Shown here: in pieces, positions 8,646-17,151 of the stretch
Layout of the letters: every line of letters begins with the position of its first letter
Position numbering within the stretch: the stretch's first letter is position 1
NCBI RefSeq assembly: GCF_900188125.1
Contig: NZ_FZOW01000021.1
Coordinates: 20,810-84,809, forward strand
DNA from: Rhodococcoides kyotonense
GTDB lineage: Bacteria; Actinomycetota; Actinomycetes; Mycobacteriales; Mycobacteriaceae
Direction: 5' to 3'
Length of the DNA stretch: 64,000 nucleotides
Notes under the pieces: generated by a model
The model's input: the letters and a program-made list of their open reading frames with translations, nothing else
The model's database searches: none
What the model was told of the DNA's origin: nothing
Program-made: the position numbers and the translations under genes

Positions 8646-11600
8646 CTACCAGGTATCGATACGGCGGATGCCGGGAGATCGCGGCGGACGAGGAGCCCCG
8701 ATGACCGCCGACAGCCACGTCCTGGTCGACGCAGGATCGATCACATCGTCGATCTCGAACACCGATGCAGCGTTGACCGCCTTGCCCTGCCCCTCGAAGT
8801 CGGCGAGATGTCCACGGTAGGTACGCTCGCGCTCCTCGGGGTCATCGATGGCGTCGAGTTCCCGCCGGAAGCCCAGCTTGACCGCTCCCTCGGGCCCCAT
8901 GGCACCGAGAGCGCCGGTCGGCCACGCGACGATGGCGTCGGGAACCCGAAAGCTGCCTCCTGCCATGGCCTGTCCGCCCAAACCGTATGCCTTGCGGACG
9001 ATCACCGTGCAGAACGGCACGGTGAGCGACGGCGTGAGAACGAACAGACGACTCACATGGCGGACCGTCGCCGTGCGTTCGGCATCGGGCCCGACGAGAA
9101 AGCCTGCCGTGTCGCACAACGAGAGAACCGGCAATCCGAACGCCTCGCACAACTGCAGGAACCGGGCCATCTTGTCGGCCTCGTCGCTGCCGATCGTGCC
9201 ACCCCTCTGGCTACCGTCGTTCGCGACGACGCCGACCGACCGACCTTCGATACGGACGAGGGCAGTGGCCATGCCAGGCCCGAACTGTGAGCGCAGTTCC
9301 AGTACCGATCCCTCGTCGGCGAGGGTCGCGATGACCTGCCTGATGTCGAACGGTCGTTTTCTGCTTTCGGGGACCACATGTCGCAGCAACCGCTGATCGG
9401 CTTCGCTCCATTCCGAGGAGGGGTCACCGAAATAGCTCAGGTACCGCTTCGCTGTGTCGGTCGCCTCGGCTTCGTCGTCGACGAGAATGTCGATGACGCC
9501 GTTCGGTGCTTGTACCGAGCTGGGTCCGACGTCGTCGGCGTCGACCGTGCCGAGGCCACCGCCCTCGATCATCGCGGGGCCACCGAGGCCGATCGAAGAA
9601 TCACGCGTCGCGATGACGACGTCGCATGCCCCCAGAAGTGCTGCGTTGCCGGCAAAACAGCGTCCCGACGCGATGCCCACGGTCGGCACGACTCCGTTGA
9701 GACGGCCGAGCGCGACGAACGTGCCCAGATCCATTCGGGTGGCGCGCGACATGTCGTCGGTGTCGCCGGGTCTACCGCCGCCGCCCTCGGCGAATACGAC
9801 GACCGGAGTTCCTCGTCTGGCCGCGAGCTCGAAGATGCGTTCGGCCTTCTTGTGACTCTGAAGACCCTGTGTGCCTGCGAGAACCGTGTAGTCGTATGCC
9901 AGCGATGCGACGCTACGGCCATTCACAGTGCCGAAGCCGGTGACGAGTCCGTCGGCGGGTGTTGCGCTTTCGAGCTCGGACAGCGATCGTCGACGTCGTT
10001 GCGCCGCGACCACGAGACCGCCGTACTCGTGGAAACTGTCGACGTCGAACAGATCGGTCAGATTCTCTCGCGCGGTGCGTTTGTCTCGCTCGTGTCGCCG
10101 TGCGACCGCTGCTGGGCGTTCGGCGTCGAGGAGGCGTCGATGGCGAGAGGTGATGTCCGCCAAATCCTCTCGAATGGCCGACAGGTCCACCGCTTCGCAG
10201 GCTCGGTCGTCGGACTGCCGGTGACCTCGCGAATCCACCGTTGCGACAGCGGCTCCCTTCGTGACAGTCGCGCCGACCTGGACGTCGATCCTCGTGACGA
10301 CACCCGCAACGGGGGAGGAGATGTCGGATTCCATCTTCATGGCCTCCACGACGGCCAGCACATCACCGCGTGCGACGACGGTGCCCGGCTCGACCGGCAC
10401 TGCGACAACGGTACCGCCGGTGGGCGTCGAGACGTCGACGACCTCGTCGTTCGTAGAAACTTCGGAAGAGGACGTTGCGAGGTGCTGGTCAATAGTCCGT
10501 GTCGTCGTCTCGCCGGCGAGGAAAGCAGAGGAGGTGAGGTACCACGTCAGGGTGGAGATGTCGGTGTCGAGATCGGCGAGAACCACGTCGCCTAACGCAT
10601 CGTTCAAGAGCGTTGCAGCCCTGGGAAAGTCGTCGTCGAATGCGATGACCTTGGCGAGCAGCGGATCGAACCCGGTCCCGACGCGCATCCCGGGCCCGAG
10701 GTGCGTTTCGATCCGCAACGAGGGGCCGGCCGGAAACTTCATGTCGACGAGACGGTCCGACCGCCCCGGGCCGCCGGTGATCCTGGCTTCGATTGCGACT
10801 CCGCGAGGTTCGCCGAGCCCCTGCGGCGAAAGACCCAGATCGGTGAGCGATTTTCCACCTGCCAGATCGAGTTGTATCGCAACGAGATCCAGGCCCGTGA
10901 TCTGTTCGGTGATTCCGTGTTCGACCTGGATGCGGGGATTGGCCTCGATGAAGTACCACGCATCGGGACGGTCGGTGTCGACGAGGAACTCGAATGTTGC
11001 TACTCCGCGCAAAGATACGGCAGTCGCCAAAGTCAGTGCAGCGGAGTACAAATCGTCTCGGGTGTCTTCGGATAGGAACAGTGCAGGCGCGATCTCGACC
11101 ATCTTCTGGTGTCGGCGCTGGCCGGTGCAGTCACGATCGAAGAGGTGCATGGGCGGGGTAACTCCGTCACCGACGACCTGTACTTCGATGTGGCGTGCAC
11201 GTGGAAGATACGCTTCGACGTAGACGTCCGGCACACCGAAGCTGCGTTCGGCTTCGGAGCGGCAACGCTCCATCGCCTGCTCGAGCTCGTCGAGATCCTC
11301 GACTATGCGCATGCCGCGGCCGCCACCGCCCGCGGTCGCCTTCACGATCACCGACGACAGGCCTCCGGCGTCGGCGAAGGCTCGTGCGGTGTCGACGGAC
11401 GTCGACCCGGTGGTGGCCGGAAGCACCGGAACCGAATGGGCAGTGGCGAGTTCGCGCGTTGCGGACTTGTTGCCGAGTAGCCGCAATGTGGCGCCGTCGG
11501 GACCGACGAAGGTCAGGCCGGCGGCGACGCACGCGTCGGACAGCTCGGGGCTCTCGCTGAGGAAGCCGTAACCCGGGTGCACCATCGTGGCTCCGGACGC

Positions 11601-11807
11601 CAGAGCGGCCGCGCAGATGGCTGCCACGTCCAGGTATGCGGCCGGTCCTGATCCCTCCAGCGCCACGGCACGGTCGGCGGCGACGACATGGGGAGCGTCG
11701 GACTCGTCCTCGCTGAAGACGGCGGCGGTCGGTAGTCCACGAGCGGCCGCCGTACGCATGATGCGCAGCGCGATCTCACCGCGATTGGCAACGAGAACGC
11801 CGGTCAT
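8646..11807 (-). CDS. Single-chain acyl-CoA carboxylase (BC-BCCP-CT fusion)
   Basis: This 1053-residue biotin enzyme carries all functions in one chain. The biotin carboxylase domain spans about 1-445, with the ATP-grasp glycine loop at 158-166. The biotinyl carrier domain is near 455-525, with the biotinylated lysine in EAMKMES at K491. The carboxyltransferase is about 540-1053. Most actinobacterial carboxylases use separate alpha and beta subunits; this layout resembles the long-chain acyl-CoA carboxylases. Its ATG overlaps the flavin reductase stop (ATGA). In this regulon it probably carboxylates a branched or unsaturated acyl-CoA intermediate, as geranyl- or methylcrotonyl-CoA carboxylases do, but the substrate is inferred. 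Confidence 0.9.
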   Translation of the reverse strand: MTGVLVANRGEIALRIMRTAAARGLPTAAVFSEDESDAPHVVAADRAVALEGSGPAAYLDVAAICAAALASGATMVHPGYGFLSESPELSDACVAAGLTFVGPDGATLRLLGNKSATRELATAHSVPVLPATTGSTSVDTARAFADAGGLSSVIVKATAGGGGRGMRIVEDLDELEQAMERCRSEAERSFGVPDVYVEAYLPRARHIEVQVVGDGVTPPMHLFDRDCTGQRRHQKMVEIAPALFLSEDTRDDLYSAALTLATAVSLRGVATFEFLVDTDRPDAWYFIEANPRIQVEHGITEQITGLDLVAIQLDLAGGKSLTDLGLSPQGLGEPRGVAIEARITGGPGRSDRLVDMKFPAGPSLRIETHLGPGMRVGTGFDPLLAKVIAFDDDFPRAATLLNDALGDVVLADLDTDISTLTWYLTSSAFLAGETTTRTIDQHLATSSSEVSTNDEVVDVSTPTGGTVVAVPVEPGTVVARGDVLAVVEAMKMESDISSPVAGVVTRIDVQVGATVTKGAAVATVDSRGHRQSDDRACEAVDLSAIREDLADITSRHRRLLDAERPAAVARRHERDKRTARENLTDLFDVDSFHEYGGLVVAAQRRRRSLSELESATPADGLVTGFGTVNGRSVASLAYDYTVLAGTQGLQSHKKAERIFELAARRGTPVVVFAEGGGGRPGDTDDMSRATRMDLGTFVALGRLNGVVPTVGIASGRCFAGNAALLGACDVVIATRDSSIGLGGPAMIEGGGLGTVDADDVGPSSVQAPNGVIDILVDDEAEATDTAKRYLSYFGDPSSEWSEADQRLLRHVVPESRKRPFDIRQVIATLADEGSVLELRSQFGPGMATALVRIEGRSVGVVANDGSQRGGTIGSDEADKMARFLQLCEAFGLPVLSLCDTAGFLVGPDAERTATVRHVSRLFVLTPSLTVPFCTVIVRKAYGLGGQAMAGGSFRVPDAIVAWPTGALGAMGPEGAVKLGFRRELDAIDDPEERERTYRGHLADFEGQGKAVNAASVFEIDDVIDPASTRTWLSAVIGAPRPPRSPGIRRIDTW

Positions 11808-12331
11808 GCGCTCGCGTCGTGGGCGGCGAAGCCGCCGTATCCGCCCTGGAAGAAGATCAGTGGAGATTCCGGGGTGTCGAGCTCGAGGTGATGGACACGA
11901 CCGACGACGATGTGGTGGTCACCAGCGTCGTGCACTGCGTCGATCTCGCAGTCGATCCACGCCAGTGAACCGAGGATGCGGGGCATGCCCGACGGCGTCG
12001 GGGTCCAATCGACGTCGGTGAACTTCTCGTCACCCTTGCGAGCGAGACTGCGGCACACGTGTTGCTGGTCAGATCCCAGCACGTTGGCACAGAAACGTGT
12101 CGCTGCAAGAATCTTCGGGAACGTCGACGAATTCTTGTCGGGCAGGAAGGCTACCAGCGGCGGATCGAGCGATACGGAGGTGAACGAACCGACTGTCATC
12201 CCGACGGGTTTGCCGCTCGCATCCAGTGCCGTCACTGCCACGACTCCGGTGGGGAAGTGGCCGAGGATGTCGCGGAAGAGGCGAGGGTCGATGACTCGGT
12301 CGTCGTCGATAATTACTTGGTCAGTGGTCAT
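11804..12331 (-). CDS. Flavin reductase family protein
   Basis: This 175-residue protein of the HpaC/RutF FMN-binding split-barrel family supplies reduced flavin to a partner monooxygenase. The typical core is seen early: FPTGVVAVTALDASG, then GMTVGSFTSVSLDPPLVAF, with a late HHIVVGRVHHLE segment. ATG at 12331 overlaps the upstream SDR stop, and its own stop overlaps the carboxylase start, giving a tightly coupled three-gene unit. Likely partners are the two LLM enzymes at 22.8 and 24.7 kb, because the Baeyer-Villiger enzyme reduces its own FAD with NADPH. Confidence 0.88.
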   Translation of the reverse strand: MTTDQVIIDDDRVIDPRLFRDILGHFPTGVVAVTALDASGKPVGMTVGSFTSVSLDPPLVAFLPDKNSSTFPKILAATRFCANVLGSDQQHVCRSLARKGDEKFTDVDWTPTPSGMPRILGSLAWIDCEIDAVHDAGDHHIVVGRVHHLELDTPESPLIFFQGGYGGFAAHDASA

Positions 12332-13152
12332 TTGATCGTCAGTCCTGCGTCGACGGGCAGCATGACGCCAGTGACGTACCGAGACTGGTCCGACGCCAAC
12401 CACGCCACCGCGTTACTGATGTCTTCGGGTTCGAGAATGTCGATCGGCAGCAAGTTGCTGATCGAATTGCCCATGTTGGTGGGATCTGCCAAAGCCTCTG
12501 CGAGCGCGGTGTTTCCGACGACCATCGGTGTGTTCACCCCGGTCGGATGCACAGAGTTGACGCGAATGTTGTGCTCCGCGAGCAGGATCGCATATTGGCG
12601 CATCAGGCCGACGACGCCGTGCTTGCTTGCGGTATAGCCGATTCCGGCGCCGGAGCTTCCGCCGACCGCTTTGATGCCTGCCGTCGAACTGGTCATGATG
12701 ATCGATCCGCCACGTTGCTGCTCGATCAATCGGCTCCGGGCTACCTCGATCGTGTTGAACACACCGTTGAGGTTGACGGAGACGACGTCCGCGAACACTG
12801 CATCACGATCGGGTTCGTGTGCCTGTTGCGGCGCGATGCCGGCATTGGCAACGACGATGTCCACGCCTCCGAGTTCGGCGGCACCCTCCTCGAAGGCGGC
12901 AGCGAGTCCGGCTTTGTCTCGTACATCTGCCGTTCGGGCGACGATCCGACGGTCGAGCTTCTCCACGAGCGCGACGGTCTCGGCCAGATCCTCCTCGGTC
13001 GCGAGTGCGTAGGGGACGGTGTCGATCGACCGGCAGATGTCGACGGCGATGATGTCTGCGCCGTCCTCGGCGAGCCGGAGCGCATGACTGCGCCCCTGGC
13101 CACGAGCCGCTCCGGTGATGAATGCGACCTTGCCGTTCAGTGTGCCGCTCAT
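12328..13152 (-). CDS. Mycofactocin-coupled SDR-family oxidoreductase
   Basis: This 274-residue short-chain dehydrogenase has TGAARGQGRSHA as its nucleotide-binding loop, a DICRSID segment and an added stretch after the second strand (LATEEDLAETVALVEKL). These features mark the mycofactocin-coupled SDR group that includes carveol dehydrogenase. Members hold NAD tightly and re-oxidise it through the peptide-derived cofactor mycofactocin. The active-site YTASK is present. ATG at 13152 opens the SDR-reductase-carboxylase operon, under two operator copies 100-140 bp upstream. No mycofactocin biosynthesis genes are in the window, so these must lie elsewhere. Confidence 0.87.
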   Translation of the reverse strand: MSGTLNGKVAFITGAARGQGRSHALRLAEDGADIIAVDICRSIDTVPYALATEEDLAETVALVEKLDRRIVARTADVRDKAGLAAAFEEGAAELGGVDIVVANAGIAPQQAHEPDRDAVFADVVSVNLNGVFNTIEVARSRLIEQQRGGSIIMTSSTAGIKAVGGSSGAGIGYTASKHGVVGLMRQYAILLAEHNIRVNSVHPTGVNTPMVVGNTALAEALADPTNMGNSISNLLPIDILEPEDISNAVAWLASDQSRYVTGVMLPVDAGLTIK

Positions 13153-13253
13153 GCGGAATTTCCTCTCGAAATGGGTGAACGTGACGACTCTGTCGACCCA
13201 TGGATGTGACGTACGTCGCTGGTGAGGAGCCTGCCCTTCTGCGCAGTCATCTG

Positions 13254-13290
13254 TCAACCATTACGTTGACTGAATCCACATTAATGTAGA
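13254..13290. promoter_or_regulatory. Two operator copies between divergent genes
   Basis: TCAACCATTACGTTGA (13254-13269, one mismatch to TCAACnTnnAnGTTGA) and TCCACATTAATGTAGA (13275-13290, two symmetric mismatches) lie between the SDR operon on the minus strand and the SnoaL-like gene on the plus strand. Their centres are 21 bp apart, about two helical turns. Confidence 0.65.
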
Positions 13291-13421
13291 TTTGTTTGCG
13301 TCGACGGTTGACATCTGTGGCGCAGCGCACAATGATCAGCCGTACGATCTACACCGACGTTGATCGTGGCGCAGGCCGGCGAACCGGAAGCGCACGCTGA
13401 GCTCGTCACGAAGGAGTGCAC

Positions 13422-13931
13422 ATGACCGACATCGAGACCAGGGTGCGACGGCTGGAGGACCGAGCCGAGCTTCAGGACCTCGCGGTTCGCTACTTCCTGG
13501 CGTCCGATTTCGACGACTTCGAGGGCATCGCCGACGCGTTCGCCCCCGGCGGTACGTTCTCGGCCGGCGGTTTCCCCGGTGCGACCGGTGGTCAGGGAAT
13601 TGCGGACATGATCCGCGGAGCGCGCGCCAACTTCGGAACCACGATCCACACTCCGCATTACGTTCTCGTCGATTTCGTCGACGACGATCACGCGACAGGG
13701 CTGGTCGGCGCTCATCTCGAAATAGCAACTGGTGGCACCAGTGTGTACGGCGCCGTGCGCTACGAGGACGAGTACGTCCGCGTCGACGGGCGGTGGCGCT
13801 TCGCCTCGCGGAACATGCGAACCATCCACGTCGGTCCGTGGGACGAAGTCTCCTCCTCGCTCACCTCGGACCGGCCCGTCCGCTGGCCCGGAGGCGAGCC
13901 CGCCGCGTCGGACTACGCCGTCAAGGTCTGA
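13422..13931 (+). CDS. SnoaL/NTF2-like protein (first of pair)
   Basis: This 169-residue protein has the cone-shaped NTF2-like fold of ketosteroid isomerases, SnoaL cyclases, limonene-epoxide hydrolases and related dehydratases. The opening RRLEDRAELQDLAVRYFLASD followed by an acidic segment and a late DGRWRFASR strand is typical of the SnoaL-4 group. AAGGAG sits five bases before ATG 13422, deciding the start against an in-frame GTG at 13416. It is divergent from the mycofactocin-type SDR under shared operators. A role as a dehydratase, isomerase or hydrolase on a pathway intermediate is inferred from fold and context. Confidence 0.8.
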   Translation: MTDIETRVRRLEDRAELQDLAVRYFLASDFDDFEGIADAFAPGGTFSAGGFPGATGGQGIADMIRGARANFGTTIHTPHYVLVDFVDDDHATGLVGAHLEIATGGTSVYGAVRYEDEYVRVDGRWRFASRNMRTIHVGPWDEVSSSLTSDRPVRWPGGEPAASDYAVKV

Positions 13932-13965
13932 CTGGGCGCACCGCTCCCGGGTGAGCGAAGGACGC

Positions 13966-13990
13966 ATTCGGTCACTCTGAGTGACCGAAT
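13966..13990 (+). terminator. Stem-loop terminator after SnoaL-like gene
   Basis: A perfect 11-bp stem, ATTCGGTCACT with AGTGACCGAAT, and loop CTG begins 34 bp after the first SnoaL-like gene. No U-tract follows. It separates that gene from the next promoter, which has its own operator copy. Confidence 0.7.
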
Positions 13991-14019
13991 GTCACCCTCG
14001 CTCCGTTCTGTCCACTGAA

Positions 14020-14035
14020 TCTACGCAAACGTTGA
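14020..14035. promoter_or_regulatory. Operator copy upstream of SnoaL2-ECH operon
   Basis: TCTACGCAAACGTTGA matches TCAACnTnnAnGTTGA at all but two fixed positions. It lies 26 bp before the start codon of the second SnoaL-like gene, where bound repressor would block transcription initiation or early elongation. Confidence 0.55.
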
Positions 14036-14061
14036 CAATGAATCACCAGAGAGGACCGAAC

Positions 14062-14544
14062 ATGACTGCAACATATGAGGTTTCGACCAAAGAGCTCGCC
14101 GAGCTCGTCGAGAAGAGCAAGATCGAGCGCGTACTGTTCGACTACGCCTACAGCCTCGACATGAACCTGCCCGACCAGTTGGCAGAACTCTTCACCGAGG
14201 ACTGCTACGTCGCGTACGGCCCCGACTTCGGTGCCGAGGGCCGCACTGCGTACCGCGAGACACTCGACGGCATCGGGACGTTCTTCACCGCGACGAGCCA
14301 TCACGTATCCAACATCGTCGTGGACTTCTCCGACGACCTGACCACGGCGAAGGTTCGTTCGGTTCTCTACGCGTGGCACCGATACACCAAGGAAGGCAAG
14401 GCCGATGGCTACTTCTTCGGTCAGTACCACGACGATTTCGTGCGTGACGCCGAGCACGGCTGGCGCTTCACTCGTCGCGAATTGCGTGCGTCCGGAGTCG
14501 TCGACTTCCACGTCAAGAAGCAGATTCCGATCGGGCGGGCATGA
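14062..14544 (+). CDS. SnoaL/NTF2-like protein (second of pair)
   Basis: This 160-residue NTF2-fold protein is unlike its neighbour in detail. It opens with KSKIERVLFDYAYSLDMN and has the FTATSHHVSNIVV segment seen in SnoaL-4 proteins, where histidines can line the active pocket. ATG at 14062 is preceded by GAGAGG. Its stop overlaps the start of the enoyl-CoA hydratase (ATGA), so it is made together with a CoA-pathway enzyme. A lyase, isomerase or hydratase role is plausible; the bile-acid dehydratase BaiE is a known member of this fold. Not a recognised specific enzyme. Confidence 0.8.
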   Translation: MTATYEVSTKELAELVEKSKIERVLFDYAYSLDMNLPDQLAELFTEDCYVAYGPDFGAEGRTAYRETLDGIGTFFTATSHHVSNIVVDFSDDLTTAKVRSVLYAWHRYTKEGKADGYFFGQYHDDFVRDAEHGWRFTRRELRASGVVDFHVKKQIPIGRA

Positions 14545-15377
14545 CGGCCTATGGGCCCTACGAGAACCTACGGATAGAGCATCGCGGGCCGATCAGCTGG
14601 ATCGTTCTCGATCGGCCGGACAAGGCGAACTCGCTCTCGAACGAGATGCTCGACGAGTTCAGTGCGGCGCTGACTGCGCTGGCGACCACCGGCGGACCGA
14701 TCATCGGAGTCCGCGGTGCAGGAAAAGGGTTCTCGGCGGGGTACGACATCGGCCAGGTCGGCAAGGTCGTCGCCGCTCCGGATCCGGTTTCCGACCGGGA
14801 GAGGTTGGCGCGCAACGTCAATCGATTCCTGGCGATATGGGATCACCCGAAGCCTGTGATCGCGGCCGTCCACGGCTATTGCATAGCCGGAGCGACACAG
14901 CTGTGCGTCTTCACCGACGTCACGCTCGTCGCACGTAACGCGAAGATCGGTGAGCCGGCGATTCCGCTCGGTGGCGGATACATCGCACCGTTGTGGGCTC
15001 CGCTCGTCGGCCCGAAGCGCGCCAAGGAGCTGGCGTTCGTCCCCGGTAATTCGATCGACGGCAGCACCGCCGTCGAGTGGGGATGGGCCAACCACGCTGT
15101 GGCGGAGAAAGATTTGATCGCGGAGACCGAAGCGCTCGCCGCCCGCATGGCGCGCACGCCGTCGGACATTCTTCGGATCAAGAAGCTCTCCATCAACAGG
15201 ACGATGGAAGCAATGGGCGTTCGTACAGCTGCGCAGGGCGGAGCGGAAATGGACGCCCTGCTGCACCTGTCGCCATCGGTGGCCGAGGTGCGCAAGTTCG
15301 TGGCCGAGGTAGGACTCAAAGCCGCGATTGCCGCATACCGAGAACCCGTGGCACTGAACGATTCTGAACAACTATGA
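14541..15377 (+). CDS. Enoyl-CoA hydratase/isomerase family protein
   Basis: This 278-residue crotonase-fold protein would hydrate or isomerise an unsaturated acyl-CoA. It shows LDRPDKANSLSNEML near the N-terminus, the oxyanion-hole segment GKGFSAGYDIG, and HGYCIAGATQL in the second half of the active site. The usual glutamate pair of true hydratases is not obvious: position two reads GEPAIPLGGGYIAPLW. A variant reaction such as ring cleavage or hydrolysis is therefore possible. It is coupled by ATGA to the second SnoaL-like gene and followed 13 bp later by another crotonase. Confidence 0.82.
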   Translation: MTAYGPYENLRIEHRGPISWIVLDRPDKANSLSNEMLDEFSAALTALATTGGPIIGVRGAGKGFSAGYDIGQVGKVVAAPDPVSDRERLARNVNRFLAIWDHPKPVIAAVHGYCIAGATQLCVFTDVTLVARNAKIGEPAIPLGGGYIAPLWAPLVGPKRAKELAFVPGNSIDGSTAVEWGWANHAVAEKDLIAETEALAARMARTPSDILRIKKLSINRTMEAMGVRTAAQGGAEMDALLHLSPSVAEVRKFVAEVGLKAAIAAYREPVALNDSEQL

Positions 15378-15390
15378 GGAAGGACCTGCC

Positions 15391-16167
15391 GTGAGCAGCG
15401 GAATTTTGTTCGACGTGGTCGGCCACGTCGCACACGTGACTCTCGATCGCCCCAAGGCGCTGAACTCCATCGATCCCGAGATGGACGCAGCGTTGTTCGA
15501 AGCCTGGAGCGAGATCAACTCCAACCCCGACATCTGGGTCGCCGTACTCGGTGCCACGGGTGAGAAGGCGTTCTGTGCAGGCGCGAACGTCAGCGGCGGC
15601 ACCGAGGGCAGCAGTCGCAGAATGGCCCTCGGCGGTGGACTCACCGGTGTCGGCGGACCACTGCTGACTCTCAAGAAGCCCCTCGTTGCCGCTGTCCAGG
15701 GTTACTCCATCGGGGGCGGATTCGAACTGGCACTGTGCGCCGACATCATCGTCGCAGCGGACACCGCCCAGTTCGGCATCCCGGAGACGAAGGTCGGCAT
15801 CATCGGCGAAGCCGGCATCATGCACCGAGCGATCAGGCAGCTGCCCCATCACATCGCGTTGGCGATGATCCTCACCGGCGAGCGCATCGACGCCCAGCAG
15901 GCGGAGCGATACGGGCTGGTCAACGAGGTCGTGCCGTTCGAGAAGCTGGCCGAAACCGCCGCGTCGTGGGCCGAGCGCATCGCGTCGGCGTCCCCGCTGG
16001 CCGTGCAAGCGGCCAAGGATGCCGTGCTATCCAGGGCGGGTTGGCCGCTCGAGGTGGCACTCGCCACCCGCTACGAGCCCATCGAGGCATACGAGAACAG
16101 CGCTGACAGACTCGAAGGCCGGGCAGCCTTCGCCGAGAAGCGTGCTGCCCAGTGGACGGGTCGCTGA
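15391..16167 (+). CDS. Enoyl-CoA hydratase (crotonase family)
   Basis: This 258-residue crotonase-fold enzyme has LDRPKALNSIDPEM, an oxyanion-hole motif GEKAFCAGANVSGG, a VQGYSIGGGFELALCADI helix and FGIPETKVGIIGEAG, which contains the expected catalytic glutamate. It therefore looks like a working beta-oxidation hydratase. The start is GTG at 15391, preceded at seven bases by AGGAAGG. It is the last gene of the SnoaL2-ECH-ECH operon and is closed by a strong hairpin against the convergent TetR gene. Confidence 0.87.
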   Translation: MSSGILFDVVGHVAHVTLDRPKALNSIDPEMDAALFEAWSEINSNPDIWVAVLGATGEKAFCAGANVSGGTEGSSRRMALGGGLTGVGGPLLTLKKPLVAAVQGYSIGGGFELALCADIIVAADTAQFGIPETKVGIIGEAGIMHRAIRQLPHHIALAMILTGERIDAQQAERYGLVNEVVPFEKLAETAASWAERIASASPLAVQAAKDAVLSRAGWPLEVALATRYEPIEAYENSADRLEGRAAFAEKRAAQWTGR

Positions 16168-16181
16168 GCAGTACCTTTTTC

Positions 16182-16217
16182 GACATTGCGCTGGGCCGCC
16201 GGGTCCAGCGCAATGTC
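16182..16217. terminator. Bidirectional terminator hairpin
   Basis: A perfect 13-bp stem, GACATTGCGCTGG with CCAGCGCAATGTC, around a 10-base loop lies between the convergent crotonase and TetR genes. It overlaps the TetR stop codon. Confidence 0.75.
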
Positions 16218-16893
16218 AGTTCTTGGCCCGTGCGCCGTCGAAGAACAGAGTGCAGAACGCCTCGGTCGTCTGCTTGGCATCGACCTTGCGCATGCCGGGC
16301 TTGAGCCACCGGTGCGTCCAGTTGACCATCCCGAACAGTGCTTTCGACATCAGCTGGACGGAGACGTCGCTCCGGAGAGTGCCGTCGTCGACGCCCTGCT
16401 GCAGTACCTCGAGGACGATGGTCTCGAACCGCTTGGTCTTGCGAGCCATGTCCTTGCCCCAGGACGTGGAGTCGAGTTGAAGCTGCGCCATGTCCTCCTG
16501 GATGTACAGGTAGACGAAGGGGTAGTTCTTCTCGTACGAGTCCATCTGCTGTTCGACGAGCCGCCGCAGTTTCTCGGGTGCGTCCTCGTCGCTGCCGATG
16601 ATCTCCTCGGCCACGGCGATGTTGTTGTCGAGGACGTCCACCAGGATGTCGTGGAACAGCGCCTGGAACAGTTCCTTCTTGCTCGCGAAGTAGTAGTAGA
16701 TCGATGCTCGGTCGGTGCCGAACCGTTCGGCGATGTCGTTGAGCGTTGCCCCCTCGAAGCCCTTCTCCCGGAAGACGTCGGCCGCAGTCCTGAGCAATTC
16801 CTGGCGTTTTGCCTGGTAGTTGGGGCTGCTGTCGTTCTGGGCACTGCGACGGCGTCGGCTCATGCCGCTGTTGGCTGCGGTCGAAGTAGGCAT
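16216..16893 (-). CDS. TetR-family regulator, probable repressor of the regulon
   Basis: This 225-residue TetR/AcrR repressor has an N-terminal helix-turn-helix at about residues 25-70 (RTAADVFREKGFEGATLNDI, then DRASIYYYFASKKELF) and an all-helical ligand domain. ATG at 16893 is taken because GGAGG lies 12 bases upstream; starts at 16914 and 16863 are possible. The gap to the divergent ligase gene holds two operator copies, one with no mismatch. Autoregulation plus control of the twelve scattered sites is therefore the simplest reading. The inducer is probably a CoA ester or ketone of the pathway, which is inferred. Confidence 0.85.
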   Translation of the reverse strand: MPTSTAANSGMSRRRRSAQNDSSPNYQAKRQELLRTAADVFREKGFEGATLNDIAERFGTDRASIYYYFASKKELFQALFHDILVDVLDNNIAVAEEIIGSDEDAPEKLRRLVEQQMDSYEKNYPFVYLYIQEDMAQLQLDSTSWGKDMARKTKRFETIVLEVLQQGVDDGTLRSDVSVQLMSKALFGMVNWTHRWLKPGMRKVDAKQTTEAFCTLFFDGARAKN

Positions 16894-16926
16894 TGTCGGA
16901 TAGTACCTCCGCATCGTGGAGTGCGA

Positions 16927-17028
16927 TCAACATTGATGTCGATCGGTCGTATTCGACGCGGGAGTCGTTGTCGAACAGGTTGTCTCGTGTCGAAGGCCGT
17001 GCTCGAGAAAAATCAACTTCAACGTTGA
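16927..17028. promoter_or_regulatory. Two operator copies between tetR and acyl-CoA ligase
   Basis: TCAACATTGATGTCGA (16927-16942, one mismatch) is 34 bp from the regulator start. TCAACTTCAACGTTGA (17013-17028, no mismatch to TCAACnTnnAnGTTGA) serves the ligase side. Presence at the regulator's own promoter supports assigning the motif to this TetR protein. Confidence 0.72.
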
Positions 17029-17151
17029 CAGTGTGACGTGAGTCGCTTAGCGTCTAGGACAACCAAGCCTTCTGCGCGCATGCTGATACCTGTCGCGACT
17101 GTTCCGACAAATCGGCTACAGAATTTTCGACGACGATGATTGAGGACTTCA

